Source: Acrocarpospora phusangensis (lineage in GTDB: Bacteria; Actinomycetota; Actinomycetes; Streptosporangiales; Streptosporangiaceae). From it: DNA of 64,000 nt. Shown in pieces: positions 24,025-32,715 of this stretch (positions are counted from its first letter, which is position 1; every line of letters starts with the position of its first letter). The position numbers and the translations under genes are program-made. A model generated the notes under the pieces. It searched no databases, was not told the DNA's origin, and was given only the letters and a program-made list of their open reading frames with translations. The DNA lies in the NCBI RefSeq assembly GCF_016862995.1, contig NZ_BOOA01000050.1, forward strand, positions 1 to 64,000, written 5' to 3'.

Positions 24025-25830
24025 TCAGGGCGTGACGATGGGGAAGTCCGGTGTGGGCTGCTCCAGTACGGAGGTCAGCCGGTCCAGGACGGCCAGGTCA
24101 CCGTCGTGATCGATGCCGTCGGCGCCCTCTCCGCTGATCAGGCCGACCAAGCGCTGTTTGGTCAGGCGCAGCGTCAGGTCAGTTCGGCCACCGGACGGTG
24201 ACTTCTCGTGGATCAAGGTGCCGTTGGACAGCGTGGTGCGGTGGCACTCGTCCAGGTCGGTGAGGTGCCAGTCGATGGCGAAGCGCTCTTTCCAGGCGTT
24301 GGGCCCGTCGACGCGGATCGCGAGGGAGTCGAAGATCTGCTCCGCGGTGAGCGCGGTGAGCAGGTCCGGCGAGGTGGTGCTGACCGTGCTCGCGGAGGGC
24401 CGGCCCGTGGTCAGCTCTGTGGCGCCGGTGAGGTAGAAGTTGCGCCAGGTGGCGTTCTCGGCGCCGTGGCCCATTCGGGTGTAGACCTGGGCCAGGAGTT
24501 CGCGTGCGGAGGAGTCGCCTTGGTCGGCGAACACCGCGTGGTTGAGCAGGGTGGCCGCGAAGCGTAGGTCGCCTTGCTGAACGTAGCGTTCGGCCAGCGC
24601 GACCACCGCGGTGGCGCCACCGAGGCACTCGACGTAGCGGCGGGACTGCTCGACGGGCGGGTGCTCCCACAGATGGGCCGGGTTCCCGTCGAACCAGCCC
24701 AGATAGCGCTGGTAGATCGCTTTCACGTTGTGGCTGACCGAGCCGTAGTAGCCGTGCGTGTGCCAGGCCTGTTCCAGCGCGGGCGGCATCCTCATGGCTT
24801 CGGCGATCTCGCTGCCGGTCATGCCGCGGTTGAGCATGCGTACGGTCTGGTCGTGCAGGTACGCGTACAGGTCGCGCTGCTGGGACAGGAACGTGACGAT
24901 GGCGTCCTTGCCCCAGGTGGGCCAGTGGTGGGAGGCGAAGGCCACGTCCGCATGGTCGGCGAACAGCGCGATGGCCTCGGTCAGGTACCGGGCCCACACG
25001 CGTGCGTCGCGGACCAGCGCACCACGCAGGGTGAGCACGTTGTGCAGGTTGTGGGTGGCGTTCTCGGCCATGCACAGGGCGCGGTGGTCGGGGAAGAGGA
25101 AGTTCATCTCCGCCGGGGCCTCGGTGCCGGGGGTGAGCTGGAAGACGACGCGTACGCCGTCGATTGTTTCCTCCTGTCCGGTACGAGTGATGTCGACGGT
25201 GGGCGGAATGAGGGAGACGGTGCCGGTCGAGGTGGCCATGCCCAGGCCGCAGCCGAGTTGGCCTTCGGGGGAGGGCGGCAGGATCTGGCCGTACATGTAC
25301 AGGGCCCGGCGGTTCATGGCGGTACCGGCGTAGACGTTCTCGGAGACGGCGTGCTCCATGAAATGGGCGGGGGCGATGATGGGGATGTCCGCGCCGTCGG
25401 TGACGCCTCGCGCGCCGCCGAAGTGGTCGGCGTGGGAGTGGGTGTAGATCAGGCCGGTGACCGGGCGGTCGCCCCGGTGGTCGCGGTAGAGCCGCAGGGC
25501 GGCGGCGGCGCACTCGGTGGAGACGAGCGGATCGGTGACGATGACGCCGCGCCGGCCTTCGACGATGGTCATGTTGGACAGGTCCAGGCCGCGAACCTGG
25601 TAGATGCCGTCCGTCACCTCGAACAGCCCTTGCTTGGCGCACAGTCGCGCCTGCCGCCAGAGGCTCGGGTGCGCGGTCTCCGGGCAGTCCCCGCCGAGGA
25701 AATCGTAGGAATCGTTGTCCCAGACGACCCTACCGTCGGCCGCTTTGATCAGCGCGGGGGTCAGTTTCGCGACGAAGCCGCGCTCCGCGTTGTCGAAATC
25801 GGTCCGATCGTGAAAGGGAAGGTCCGCCAT
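24025..25830 (-). CDS. Alkyl sulfatase (SdsA1/BDS1-like)
   Basis: About 601 residues. Metallo-beta-lactamase fold with the dinuclear zinc motif THSHADHFGG and the further ligand region AENATHNLHN, a helical dimerisation domain (about residues 370-470) and a C-terminal SCP2-like domain that binds the alkyl chain (LTAEQIFDSLAIRVDG onward). Such enzymes hydrolyse alkyl sulfates such as SDS to alcohol and sulfate. No signal peptide is seen, so it is probably cytoplasmic. ATG at 25830 fits the family N-terminus (FHDRTDFDNAERGF); ATGs 42 and 60 bases upstream cannot be excluded. A TetR gene lies upstream on the same strand. Confidence 0.9.
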   Translation of the reverse strand: MADLPFHDRTDFDNAERGFVAKLTPALIKAADGRVVWDNDSYDFLGGDCPETAHPSLWRQARLCAKQGLFEVTDGIYQVRGLDLSNMTIVEGRRGVIVTDPLVSTECAAAALRLYRDHRGDRPVTGLIYTHSHADHFGGARGVTDGADIPIIAPAHFMEHAVSENVYAGTAMNRRALYMYGQILPPSPEGQLGCGLGMATSTGTVSLIPPTVDITRTGQEETIDGVRVVFQLTPGTEAPAEMNFLFPDHRALCMAENATHNLHNVLTLRGALVRDARVWARYLTEAIALFADHADVAFASHHWPTWGKDAIVTFLSQQRDLYAYLHDQTVRMLNRGMTGSEIAEAMRMPPALEQAWHTHGYYGSVSHNVKAIYQRYLGWFDGNPAHLWEHPPVEQSRRYVECLGGATAVVALAERYVQQGDLRFAATLLNHAVFADQGDSSARELLAQVYTRMGHGAENATWRNFYLTGATELTTGRPSASTVSTTSPDLLTALTAEQIFDSLAIRVDGPNAWKERFAIDWHLTDLDECHRTTLSNGTLIHEKSPSGGRTDLTLRLTKQRLVGLISGEGADGIDHDGDLAVLDRLTSVLEQPTPDFPIVTP

Positions 25831-25963
25831 GGGACGGTGATGCCCGGAAGCCTCTTCGATGAGGGCAAGCATGACCTCAAGAAAGAACATGCCGGAGAGT
25901 CAGCCCTCCAACCGGCTGGGCTCACCGCGATCGTCAGGGTGAATGCCCGGGACGCCGACTCGA

Positions 25964-26518
25964 TCACACTGGTTCGGGGAGGCCGCCGATCACCATTCCG
26001 AGGAGTTGTTCGTAGCTCTCGTCTATGTCGACGGGCAGGCCGAAGCCCCCGGCCAGTTCCAGAGTGATGAAGCCGTGGACGGCCGCGCGCATGCAGCGGG
26101 TGGCGTGGATGGCCGCCGGACCCTCCAGTCCGTACGCGCGCAGGGCGGCCAGTGAGAGGTCAACCAGCCGCCGGCCCTCCTTCTCCAGTTCGGGACGGGC
26201 GGTCTGGATCATCGCGGCGTAACGGCCGGGGTGGTCCTTGGCGTACTCCCGCCAGCTGCGGGCGAAGGCGCGCAGGGCCTGTTCGCCGGAGCGGCCGGCG
26301 ATGGACAGGGCCGCGCGGTCGCCGAGCTCGACCATGACCCTGATCGAGAGCAGGGTGGTGAGCTCGGCGAGGTTGCGGACGTGCTTGTACAGCGAGGGCG
26401 TGGCGACGCCCGCGCGGGCCGCGACGGCCGACAGGGTGACCGCTTCGGGGCCGCTCTCGTCAACGATGCCCATGGCGAGGTCGACGATGATCTCGGCCGT
26501 CAGGCCCGCCCTACCCAC
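25964..26518 (-). CDS. TetR-family repressor
   Basis: A 184-residue regulator: N-terminal HTH (VTLSAVAARAGVATPSLYKH) and a helical C-terminal domain with WHG-like features (AFARSWREYAKDHPGRYAAM). It starts with GTG overlapping the end of the hydrolase gene by eight bases, so both are one transcription unit. The likely target is the inverted-repeat operator over the hydrolase promoter at 27331-27380, giving autoregulation; that link is inference. Confidence 0.9.
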   Translation of the reverse strand: MGRAGLTAEIIVDLAMGIVDESGPEAVTLSAVAARAGVATPSLYKHVRNLAELTTLLSIRVMVELGDRAALSIAGRSGEQALRAFARSWREYAKDHPGRYAAMIQTARPELEKEGRRLVDLSLAALRAYGLEGPAAIHATRCMRAAVHGFITLELAGGFGLPVDIDESYEQLLGMVIGGLPEPV

Positions 26519-27344
26519 GCGTGCGCTCCGCCAGGTACGGCAGCAGCACCTCGGCGACCCGATCCGGGAACTGCCCGTGGGGGTAGTGACCGGCGCCGGG
26601 GATCATCGCGACGGACCCCGCGGGCAGCGCCGCGACGATACCGTCGGCCTCGGCCTTCGGGTCGGCCCAGTCGGGGTCGAGCTCGCCCATGACGACCAGG
26701 GCGGGCACCGGCACCTCGGGCAGCTTGGCGCCGGCGTCGGTGGGCGGGTTCATGCCCATCTTGGCCACTACGGCCATGCGGCCGGGCCGCCGCAGCTCGG
26801 TCTCCAGGGTGCCGAGGTAGGTGCTCCAGTCCTTGGGCTTCTCGCCGGGATAGGCGTGGTCGAGGTAGCGCTTCCACATGCCGACGCCGCGGAACGCGCC
26901 GGCGGCCAGGAGCAGCAGCATGCCCTTGCCGTGCCGGCGGTTGCGGATCATGCCGCCGATGTCGAACTTCTGCGCCCGGGTGAACGGGCCGATCTCGACG
27001 ATCCCGCTGACCAGCTCGGGCGCGTCGGCCGCGGCGATGGTGGCGGAACCACCGGCGAACGAGTGGCCGACGATGACGGCCGGGCCGCCGAGGTGGCGGA
27101 TGAGGGCGACCAGGTCGCCCGCGGTGTCGGTACGGGTGTAGGACGGCCAGCCGATCGTCGAGTCGCCGTGGCCCCGCAGGTCGACGGAGGCGACCCGGTA
27201 TCCCTCCGCGACCAGGCGGGAGGCCAGGAACCGGTAGGCCCTGCGGCTGTCGCCCATCCCGTGGGCGAGCACGACCAGCGGGCCCTCGCCTTCGACCTCG
27301 TAGGCGATCCGGCCGCCCTCACGCTCCAAGTAGCTAATCTCCAT
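26511..27344 (-). CDS. Alpha/beta hydrolase
   Basis: About 277 residues from ATG at 27344. Oxyanion loop LAHGMGDSRRAY, nucleophile Ser in VGHSFAGGSA, Asp in VVMGELDPDWAD and His in GAGHYPHG form a normal triad; the cap region lies about residues 125-195. Substrate unknown. The predicted transcription start lies at or within a few bases of the ATG, and there is no ribosome site, so the mRNA is probably leaderless. Co-transcribed with the TetR gene that follows. Confidence 0.88.
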   Translation of the reverse strand: MEISYLEREGGRIAYEVEGEGPLVVLAHGMGDSRRAYRFLASRLVAEGYRVASVDLRGHGDSTIGWPSYTRTDTAGDLVALIRHLGGPAVIVGHSFAGGSATIAAADAPELVSGIVEIGPFTRAQKFDIGGMIRNRRHGKGMLLLLAAGAFRGVGMWKRYLDHAYPGEKPKDWSTYLGTLETELRRPGRMAVVAKMGMNPPTDAGAKLPEVPVPALVVMGELDPDWADPKAEADGIVAALPAGSVAMIPGAGHYPHGQFPDRVAEVLLPYLAERTRG

Positions 27345-27380
27345 AGCTTTTAAGCTAAAGCAATTAGCCAACCACGTCAA
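27331..27380 (-). promoter_or_regulatory. Promoter with nested inverted repeats (TetR operator candidate)
   Basis: On the minus strand: -35 TTGACG (27380-27375), a 17-bp spacer, -10 TAGCTT (27357-27352), then the ATG at 27344, which coincides with the expected start point. An inverted repeat TAGCTT-TT-AAGCTA (27344-27357) covers -10 to the start codon. An outer imperfect repeat TAGCTAAT (27331-27338) / ATTAGCCA (27363-27370) encloses it. The -35 lies inside the end of the upstream DUF998 gene. Confidence 0.65.
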
Positions 27381-27966
27381 CAGCCCGCCAGGAGACGGCC
27401 GCGACGAACGCGCACGCGACCGCCGTGGCCGCGAGTAGCCGTACGCTAAGGCCGTCCGGGTCGGGCCAGGCGAGCAGGGCGACGATCATCGCCGAGGCCA
27501 GCGCGGAGCCGGTCGCCCACCCTCGGTTTCCCTCGCGGGCGAAGCGGCGCAGGTAGACCGGGCCGGCCACGACGATCGAGCCCAGGGCGACCACGGGGCC
27601 GAGGGTATGGATGATGCCGTGCCAGGTCAGCTCGGGCGCCCCTTCGGGAGCCCCGGCGGGGAAGCCCGCGCCGGCGTCGGTGAGGAACACCCCGCCGACG
27701 ATCAGTCCCGCGCCGAGCAGGCCGACCAGGAGCGGCCCCCACGTACCGCCGGCCGTCCGGCGCAATCCGGCCGCGCAGGCGACGTACAGCAGGCCGGTGA
27801 CGACGAAGTTGGCGATCTGGATCCAGCCGGCCTCCCCGAGGCTGAGCAGGCTGATGGGGTGGCGGGACAGGTCGTACCCCTCGCGGGTGACGGCCTGGAT
27901 GAGGCAGGTGGTGACGAACAGCGGCCCGGCGATGATTCCGCAGGTCAACAGGGTTCTGGTGGACAT
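27364..27966 (-). CDS. DUF998 membrane protein
   Basis: A 200-residue integral membrane protein with about six hydrophobic segments. The DUF998 signature is present: RTLLTCGIIAGPLFVTTCLI, the YDLSRHPISLLSLGEAGWIQ loop and a VFLTDAGAGFP/WHGIIHTLG region. ATG at 27966 has AAAAGGAGGAG just upstream. Function unknown; members often sit beside oxidoreductases and TetR regulators, as here (divergent LLM gene upstream, hydrolase-TetR unit downstream). Confidence 0.88.
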   Translation of the reverse strand: MSTRTLLTCGIIAGPLFVTTCLIQAVTREGYDLSRHPISLLSLGEAGWIQIANFVVTGLLYVACAAGLRRTAGGTWGPLLVGLLGAGLIVGGVFLTDAGAGFPAGAPEGAPELTWHGIIHTLGPVVALGSIVVAGPVYLRRFAREGNRGWATGSALASAMIVALLAWPDPDGLSVRLLAATAVACAFVAAVSWRAVDVVG

Positions 27967-28090
27967 GTCTCCTCCTTTTGGGAGGGACGTCGGAGCCGAC
28001 CGGCTCAACCAGACAAGACACCACCGCCCCAAACACAGCAGGCGTACATTGCTGCCATAACGTGAGAAACCCTCCTTGGAGGAGACGGCT

Positions 28091-29104
28091 GTGGCGCGAC
28101 CCTTGCGGAAGCTTGGCTTTCTGACCATTGGCTTGTTCGACGAAGCCGACCCTCGCCGGGGCCACGAGTCGACGCTGGAGGCCATCGAGCTGGGTGAGCG
28201 GCTGGGCTTCGACAGCGCCTGGGTGCGCCACCGTCACCTCCAGTACGGCATCTCCTCCCCCGTCGCGGTCCTCGCGGCGGCCACCCAGCGCACCAGCCGC
28301 ATCGAGCTGGGCACGGCCGTCATCCCGCTGGGCTGGGAGAACCCCCTCCGCCTGGCCGAGGACCTGGCGACTCTGGACATCCTGTCCGGCGGCCGCCTCA
28401 ACCCCGGCGTCAGCGTCGGCCCGCCGATCCACTACGACGAAGTCAAACACGCGCTCTACCCCACCAGCTCCGACACCGAGGACTTCAGCTACGAGCGGGT
28501 ACGGCGCCTGCTCGACTTCGTCCGCGGCGAACCGGCCACCGACTTCCGCGGCGTCGAAGGCTTCGAGGTGTTCTCCGACCGCGTCCAGCCCCACTCACCC
28601 GGCCTGGGCAGCCGCCTCTGGTACGGCGGCGGCAGCCTGCGCTCGGCCCAGTGGGCGGGCGAACACGCCATGAACTTCCTGACCAGCAGCGTCGTCAAAG
28701 CCGAGGAGTCGGAGGACTTCGCCGAGATCCAGCTGTCGCACATCCGCGCCTTCCGCTCCCACCACCCGGACGGCGACCGTGCCCGCGTCTCCCAGGGACT
28801 CGTCGTCATCCCCACCGACTCCGCGTCCGCGTCGCAACGGGCCAAGTACAAGGAGTTCGTGGAGAAGCGCACCCCGCGCACCGCGACGCCGCAGGGCCCG
28901 CAGCGCCTGATGTTCGCGCCCGATCTCGTCGGGACCTCCGCGGAGATCGCCGAACAGCTCCACGCGCACGTCGCCTTCCGGGAGATCGACGAGGTCGCGT
29001 TCGCGCTGCCGTTCACCTTCGAGCACGACGACTACGTGCAGATCCTCACGGACATCGCCACCCACCTCGGCCCGGTGCTCGGCTGGCACCCCGCCGAGCA
29101 GTGA
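28091..29104 (+). CDS. LLM class flavin-dependent oxidoreductase
   Basis: About 337 residues with the bacterial-luciferase TIM-barrel fold: LGFLTIGLFDEADPRRGHE, FDSAWVRHRHL, RIELGTAVIPLGWENPLRLA and DLATLDILSGGRLNPGV are typical segments. It should use FMNH2 (or F420) to oxidise an unknown substrate. GTG at 28091 is chosen because GGAGGAG lies six bases upstream; a TTG at 28076 sits inside that ribosome site. Divergent from DUF998 with a 124-bp gap. Confidence 0.88.
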   Translation: MARPLRKLGFLTIGLFDEADPRRGHESTLEAIELGERLGFDSAWVRHRHLQYGISSPVAVLAAATQRTSRIELGTAVIPLGWENPLRLAEDLATLDILSGGRLNPGVSVGPPIHYDEVKHALYPTSSDTEDFSYERVRRLLDFVRGEPATDFRGVEGFEVFSDRVQPHSPGLGSRLWYGGGSLRSAQWAGEHAMNFLTSSVVKAEESEDFAEIQLSHIRAFRSHHPDGDRARVSQGLVVIPTDSASASQRAKYKEFVEKRTPRTATPQGPQRLMFAPDLVGTSAEIAEQLHAHVAFREIDEVAFALPFTFEHDDYVQILTDIATHLGPVLGWHPAEQ

Positions 29105-29106
29105 GG

Positions 29107-30180
29107 TCACGACTTTTCCAGCTGTGCCATGAGGAACTCGACGACAGCCCGCCGCGTCTGTACGGCCTCGGGCATGTCGGGCTCCCAATGGAAGCCGTGC
29201 CACATGCCCTCGCCCACGAGCAGGCGGGACTCGACGCCGGCGTTCTCGAGTTTCCAGTGCTGCCGTACCGTGTCGCTGAGGTTGAAATCGCGGGTGCCGG
29301 TGGTGAGCACCGTCGGCGGGAAGTCCGCCGCGTACTCCGCGTAGACCGGTGACAGGCCCGGAGCGCGGAGGTCCTCGCCGGGGGCGTAGAAGCGCTCGGG
29401 GACGCCGACCCGCAGGTTGGTGACAAGGCTGTCGCGGCCGTTGTTGGCGACCACGCTGTCACCGACGCCGCTGAGGTCGGTGCACGGCGTAAAGAGCGCC
29501 ACTCCCGCGATCATCGGAAGCGCCTGCCGCTCCGCCGCCAGGAGCATGGAGAGTAGGAGATTGCCGCCCGCGGAGCTGGCGAAGGCGACCACCTGCGCGG
29601 GATCACGATCGCCGACCAGCGCCCGGTACACCGCGAGTGACTGATTGACGGCGACCGGGTACACGGCCTGCGGGGACAGCGAGTAGTCGATCGAGTAGAC
29701 GGGCATGCCCAGCTCGTACGCCATGAGCAGCCCGACGCGGTCGCGGCTGGTGCCCATGACGAAGCCGCCGCCGTGGATGTTGATCGCGATCCTGTTCCGG
29801 TTCTCCGGCCGGACCTCGGGCGGGGTCACGACGGTCACCGGCACGCCCGAGATCATCGTCCGGTCGAGCCTGAGGCCGAATCGTTTGATCAGCCCGTCCT
29901 CGACGGTCTTCTCGTTCGCGGCGAACCGCTCCTGCTCCTGGTGGATCACCTCCTCGGTCACGAGGTAGGGGAAGGCGAAATCGGGGATGGTCAGGGTCGT
30001 GGCTCCGTCCAGATGGGCGGCGGCCTCCCTGCTGATCGTCGCCCGCTGGGTGTCCACGATCCCCAGCGGCTGGTCGCCGTAGTTCACCGAGACGTACGCC
30101 GCCGGGACCGCCAACGCGAGCACGAGCGCCCCCGCGGCCCAGGGCCACCGGCGACGCGCCGGTTTGTTCGTTGTCCGCAT
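29107..30180 (-). CDS. HSL-family alpha/beta hydrolase, membrane-anchored or secreted
   Basis: A 357-residue protein with an N-terminal hydrophobic segment (WAAGALVLALAVPAAYV) after a basic start, so it is anchored or exported. The hormone-sensitive-lipase pattern is clear: INIHGGGFVMG oxyanion motif, nucleophile Ser in FASSAGGNLL (Asp of the usual GDSAGG replaced by Ser), Asp in GTRDFNLSD and His in EGMWHGFHW. Predicted carboxylesterase. It is divergent from a TetR gene across 78 bp that hold repeat elements, suggesting it is the regulated target. Confidence 0.88.
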   Translation of the reverse strand: MRTTNKPARRRWPWAAGALVLALAVPAAYVSVNYGDQPLGIVDTQRATISREAAAHLDGATTLTIPDFAFPYLVTEEVIHQEQERFAANEKTVEDGLIKRFGLRLDRTMISGVPVTVVTPPEVRPENRNRIAINIHGGGFVMGTSRDRVGLLMAYELGMPVYSIDYSLSPQAVYPVAVNQSLAVYRALVGDRDPAQVVAFASSAGGNLLLSMLLAAERQALPMIAGVALFTPCTDLSGVGDSVVANNGRDSLVTNLRVGVPERFYAPGEDLRAPGLSPVYAEYAADFPPTVLTTGTRDFNLSDTVRQHWKLENAGVESRLLVGEGMWHGFHWEPDMPEAVQTRRAVVEFLMAQLEKS

Positions 30181-30197
30181 GCCGCCAAACTAACAGA

Positions 30198-30229
30198 CAA
30201 GTGGGCTCTTAATAAAGAGCAAGTGGGCT
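30198..30229. promoter_or_regulatory. Operator-like repeats between divergent esterase and TetR genes
   Basis: A 10-bp direct repeat CAAGTGGGCT occurs at 30198-30207 and 30220-30229 (22-bp period). Between them an inverted repeat GCTCTT-AATA-AAGAGC spans 30205-30220. The position between the two divergent starts fits an autoregulatory TetR operator. Confidence 0.55.
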
Positions 30230-30258
30230 TTTATGCCGTGAGAGCCGGCTGATAGCGT

Positions 30259-30957
30259 GTGGCCGTGGTCAACACCTCCACCGACTTCCAGCGGGCACGC
30301 CGTCCGGAGCAGGTGGAGGCCCGCCGGCAGGTGATCCTCGAAACCGCGCGCGCGATGCTGCACGAGCAGCCGGTGGCCGAGATCAGCCTGCGGGAGCTGA
30401 GCAGCCGGGTCGGACTCGCGCGGTCGAACGTGCTGCGTTACTTCGACAGCCGCGAGGCGATCTTCCTGGAGATCATGGATGAGACCTGGAAGAGCTGGCT
30501 GGGGACGGTCGAGGACCGGCTTGGCGAGCCGGGGCCACCGGATGGGCCGTTCGGCGCGGAGACGCGGGTCGCGGAGGTCATCGCCGGCACCATCGCCGAG
30601 CAGCGGCTGCTGTGCGAGCTGATCAGCCTGATGGCCGGGGAACTGGAGAAGAACATCTCCCTCGAGTACGCCCGGAGCTTCAAGCGGCGTGCCTCGGCCA
30701 ACAGTGCCAGGCTCGCCGCGTTGGTACGGGCGCAGCTGCCGTACCTGACCGATGCCGCGGCACAGCATTTCGCCGGTTCGGTCTTCGTTGTCGTCGCGGG
30801 GCTCTGGCCGTACACCACACCGACCGAGACCGTCCTCACGGTCATCCGCGAAATGGGGCTTCCCCATCCCGGTGACGTGTTCGCCGGGAATCTTCGCGAG
30901 GGATTGAGCAACCAACTCGTCGGGCTGGCCGTCCGGGCCGGGCGTCAGCCGGGATAG
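30259..30957 (+). CDS. TetR-family regulator
   Basis: A 232-residue repressor. HTH: ISLRELSSRVGLARSNVLRY, followed by FDSREAIFLEIMDETW typical of TetR. The C-terminal ligand domain is helical and resembles the group with VVVAGLWPYTTPTE near the end. GTG start at 30259. Likely controls the divergent esterase gene and itself through the repeats at 30198-30229; inference from placement. Confidence 0.9.
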   Translation: MAVVNTSTDFQRARRPEQVEARRQVILETARAMLHEQPVAEISLRELSSRVGLARSNVLRYFDSREAIFLEIMDETWKSWLGTVEDRLGEPGPPDGPFGAETRVAEVIAGTIAEQRLLCELISLMAGELEKNISLEYARSFKRRASANSARLAALVRAQLPYLTDAAAQHFAGSVFVVVAGLWPYTTPTETVLTVIREMGLPHPGDVFAGNLREGLSNQLVGLAVRAGRQPG

Positions 30958-30987
30958 GACGCGGGTCTCGGCGAGAGTGGGCCGGTG

Positions 30988-31800
30988 TCAGGCGCGCTCG
31001 TACGGGATCTTCTCGCCGGCCTCGATCGCGATCGGCAAGCGGTTCTCGGCCGGCGGTAGCGGGCAGGTGGCGTAGTCGGTGTAGGCGCAGGGCAGGTTCA
31101 CGGCGCGGTTGAAGTCGAGCACCAGGCTGGCGTCGGAGGCGGGGGCGCCCAGTTTCAGGACACGGTTGTCGGCGTACGTGGTCACGCCGGACGTCAGGTC
31201 GGTGAACAGGACCGTCAGGCTGCCCGGGGAGCCGCCGGCGAACGCCGTCAGGCTGAGCGCCTGGCCGTCGAGTTCGAACTCGATCCGCCCGGGGGCGTGG
31301 TAGATGTGCTCCAGTCCTTCCACCGCGGCGCCGACGGTGGTCGGACGGGGGTGGTCGAAGGGGACGTAGTGGCCGGTGACCACCCAGCGCGGGTCCGGTG
31401 CGAACACGGGCGTGCCGGCGTACTTGACCCGGAGGGGGTGGTCCGGGTGCCGTGGCCGGACGATGTCGTTCCCGCCGCGCTTGGCCACCTCGATCACCGC
31501 GTCGCCCCAGACGGCGTTGATCCCGCCGCGCTCGGGAATGACGCCGAAGACGTACCGGTCGCGCACCACTCGCCCGTCCACGACCAGTTCCTCGCCCGCG
31601 TCGAGGGTCACCGCGACGCCCTCGACGCCGGTCGACCACTCTCCCGGAGCGCCGGGCACGCGCTGCGGCTCGGACGTCAGCCAGTACAGGCCGGTGACGG
31701 CCAGGAACCCGTGCTCATCGGCCCGTACGGCTTCGTGCCGCTGATGCCAGTCCTGCCAGTCCTGGACGAATGTCTCCGCCGCTGTGTCGTTAGCTGTCAT
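30988..31800 (-). CDS. DUF1684 family protein
   Basis: A 270-residue cytoplasmic protein. The family is recognised from W-x-R-H-E opening helix (WQDWHQRHEAVRADEHGFLA), GLYWLTSEP, and the nearly invariant C-terminal string LDFNRAVNLPCAYTDYATCP, then LPPAENRLPIAIEAGEK. ATG at 31800 has GAGGAG upstream. Function unknown; members are sometimes linked to detoxification loci. Confidence 0.88.
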   Translation of the reverse strand: MTANDTAAETFVQDWQDWHQRHEAVRADEHGFLAVTGLYWLTSEPQRVPGAPGEWSTGVEGVAVTLDAGEELVVDGRVVRDRYVFGVIPERGGINAVWGDAVIEVAKRGGNDIVRPRHPDHPLRVKYAGTPVFAPDPRWVVTGHYVPFDHPRPTTVGAAVEGLEHIYHAPGRIEFELDGQALSLTAFAGGSPGSLTVLFTDLTSGVTTYADNRVLKLGAPASDASLVLDFNRAVNLPCAYTDYATCPLPPAENRLPIAIEAGEKIPYERA

Positions 31801-32340
31801 GTCTGCTCCTCGGGACCGTTTCCTTCCAGCCAGTGAGGCGTCTTGGACATACGGCGACGACGACACCGGCGGTGATCAAGTCGGACCTGCCAATGTGAGT
31901 GCCACCGAACAAAACTCATATTTCCAAGCTAGGCACCCCGATGGGACAGGTCAATAATTCCTACCTGATTTACATGGATTTCACACCCGAGGTGTTGCCG
32001 ACGTAGGAGCCGGCCTCAGCGGCTGGTGTGGACGTCGATCCAGTGCTCGATCAAGCGCCGCTGGTCGTCCCTTTCTTCCACGGGAAAAATGACTCCTTGA
32101 GACCCCGTTTTCCTCCAGCATATGCACGGGTTCGAAGGCGTTCCAGATTCACCGAACCCGGGTTCGTGCAATCGCCGTCGCGCCATTGACGTCCGTACCG
32201 GACAACCGAAAAATGACGCCCGTGACGTACGGACGGCAACGGCTGCGGAATCGTTGGGTTCGGGTCAAGATAGAGGTGGCGGTGTCATTGGCGCCGTTTC
32301 TTGTGGCGGGTGGCGGGGGCCCATCGACTCAGGAGAGTCC
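31801..32340. other. Intergenic region without an intact gene
   Basis: 540 bp with no convincing full gene. On the minus strand a frame ending at about 32018 reads EERDDQRRLIEHWIDVHTSR and stop, which looks like the tail of a lost gene. A perfect 14-bp palindrome CGAACCCGGGTTCG lies at 32153-32166. Base composition is lower in GC than flanking genes. A ribosome site AGGAGAG at 32331 belongs to the next gene. Confidence 0.5.
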
Positions 32341-32715
32341 TTGGCTGCTTTTGTGAGCGTTTCCGGCGATGATGTCCCCGATCAACTCCGGGATCTCTAT
32401 GCCTGGCTGTCGGACGAATCCGAGATCCGCGGCCGGGTCAGGCTGCGTGAGGCTCCGCCGAAGGAGAACAACCTCGGGACGGCCGTGGACGCGCTGCAGT
32501 TGCTGCTCGGCGCGGGAGGCGGCGCGGCGACGGCGGCGAGTGTGGTGGTCGCGTGGCTGAGCAACCGACGTGGTGAGGTCAGCGTGAAGCTGACTCGCGG
32601 GGACAAGTCGCTCGAGGTCACCGCCAAGGGTGTGAAAGCCATGAACGCCGACGGACTTCGCGAGCTTACGGATCGTATCGCCGAGGTGTTGAACGAGGAC
32701 GAGGGCGGTCAGTGA
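32341..32715 (+). CDS. EACC1-like effector-associated protein
   Basis: About 124 residues from TTG at 32341 (GGAGAG just upstream). The pattern FVSVSGDDVPDQLRDLYAWL, then GRVRLREAPPKENNLGTAVD, ALQLLLGAGGGAATAASVVV, AWLSNRRGEVSVKLTRGDKS and LEVTAKG matches the effector-associated constant component EACC1 described for actinobacterial NTP-dependent conflict systems: an N-terminal alpha/beta part, one hydrophobic membrane helix and a C-terminal strand region. EACC1 genes are usually followed by an overlapping effector gene (caspase, trypsin or other). Here the overlapping downstream frame is only 58 codons, so the partner seems lost or unusual. Family call from memory of the pattern; moderate. 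Confidence 0.6.
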   Translation: MAAFVSVSGDDVPDQLRDLYAWLSDESEIRGRVRLREAPPKENNLGTAVDALQLLLGAGGGAATAASVVVAWLSNRRGEVSVKLTRGDKSLEVTAKGVKAMNADGLRELTDRIAEVLNEDEGGQ

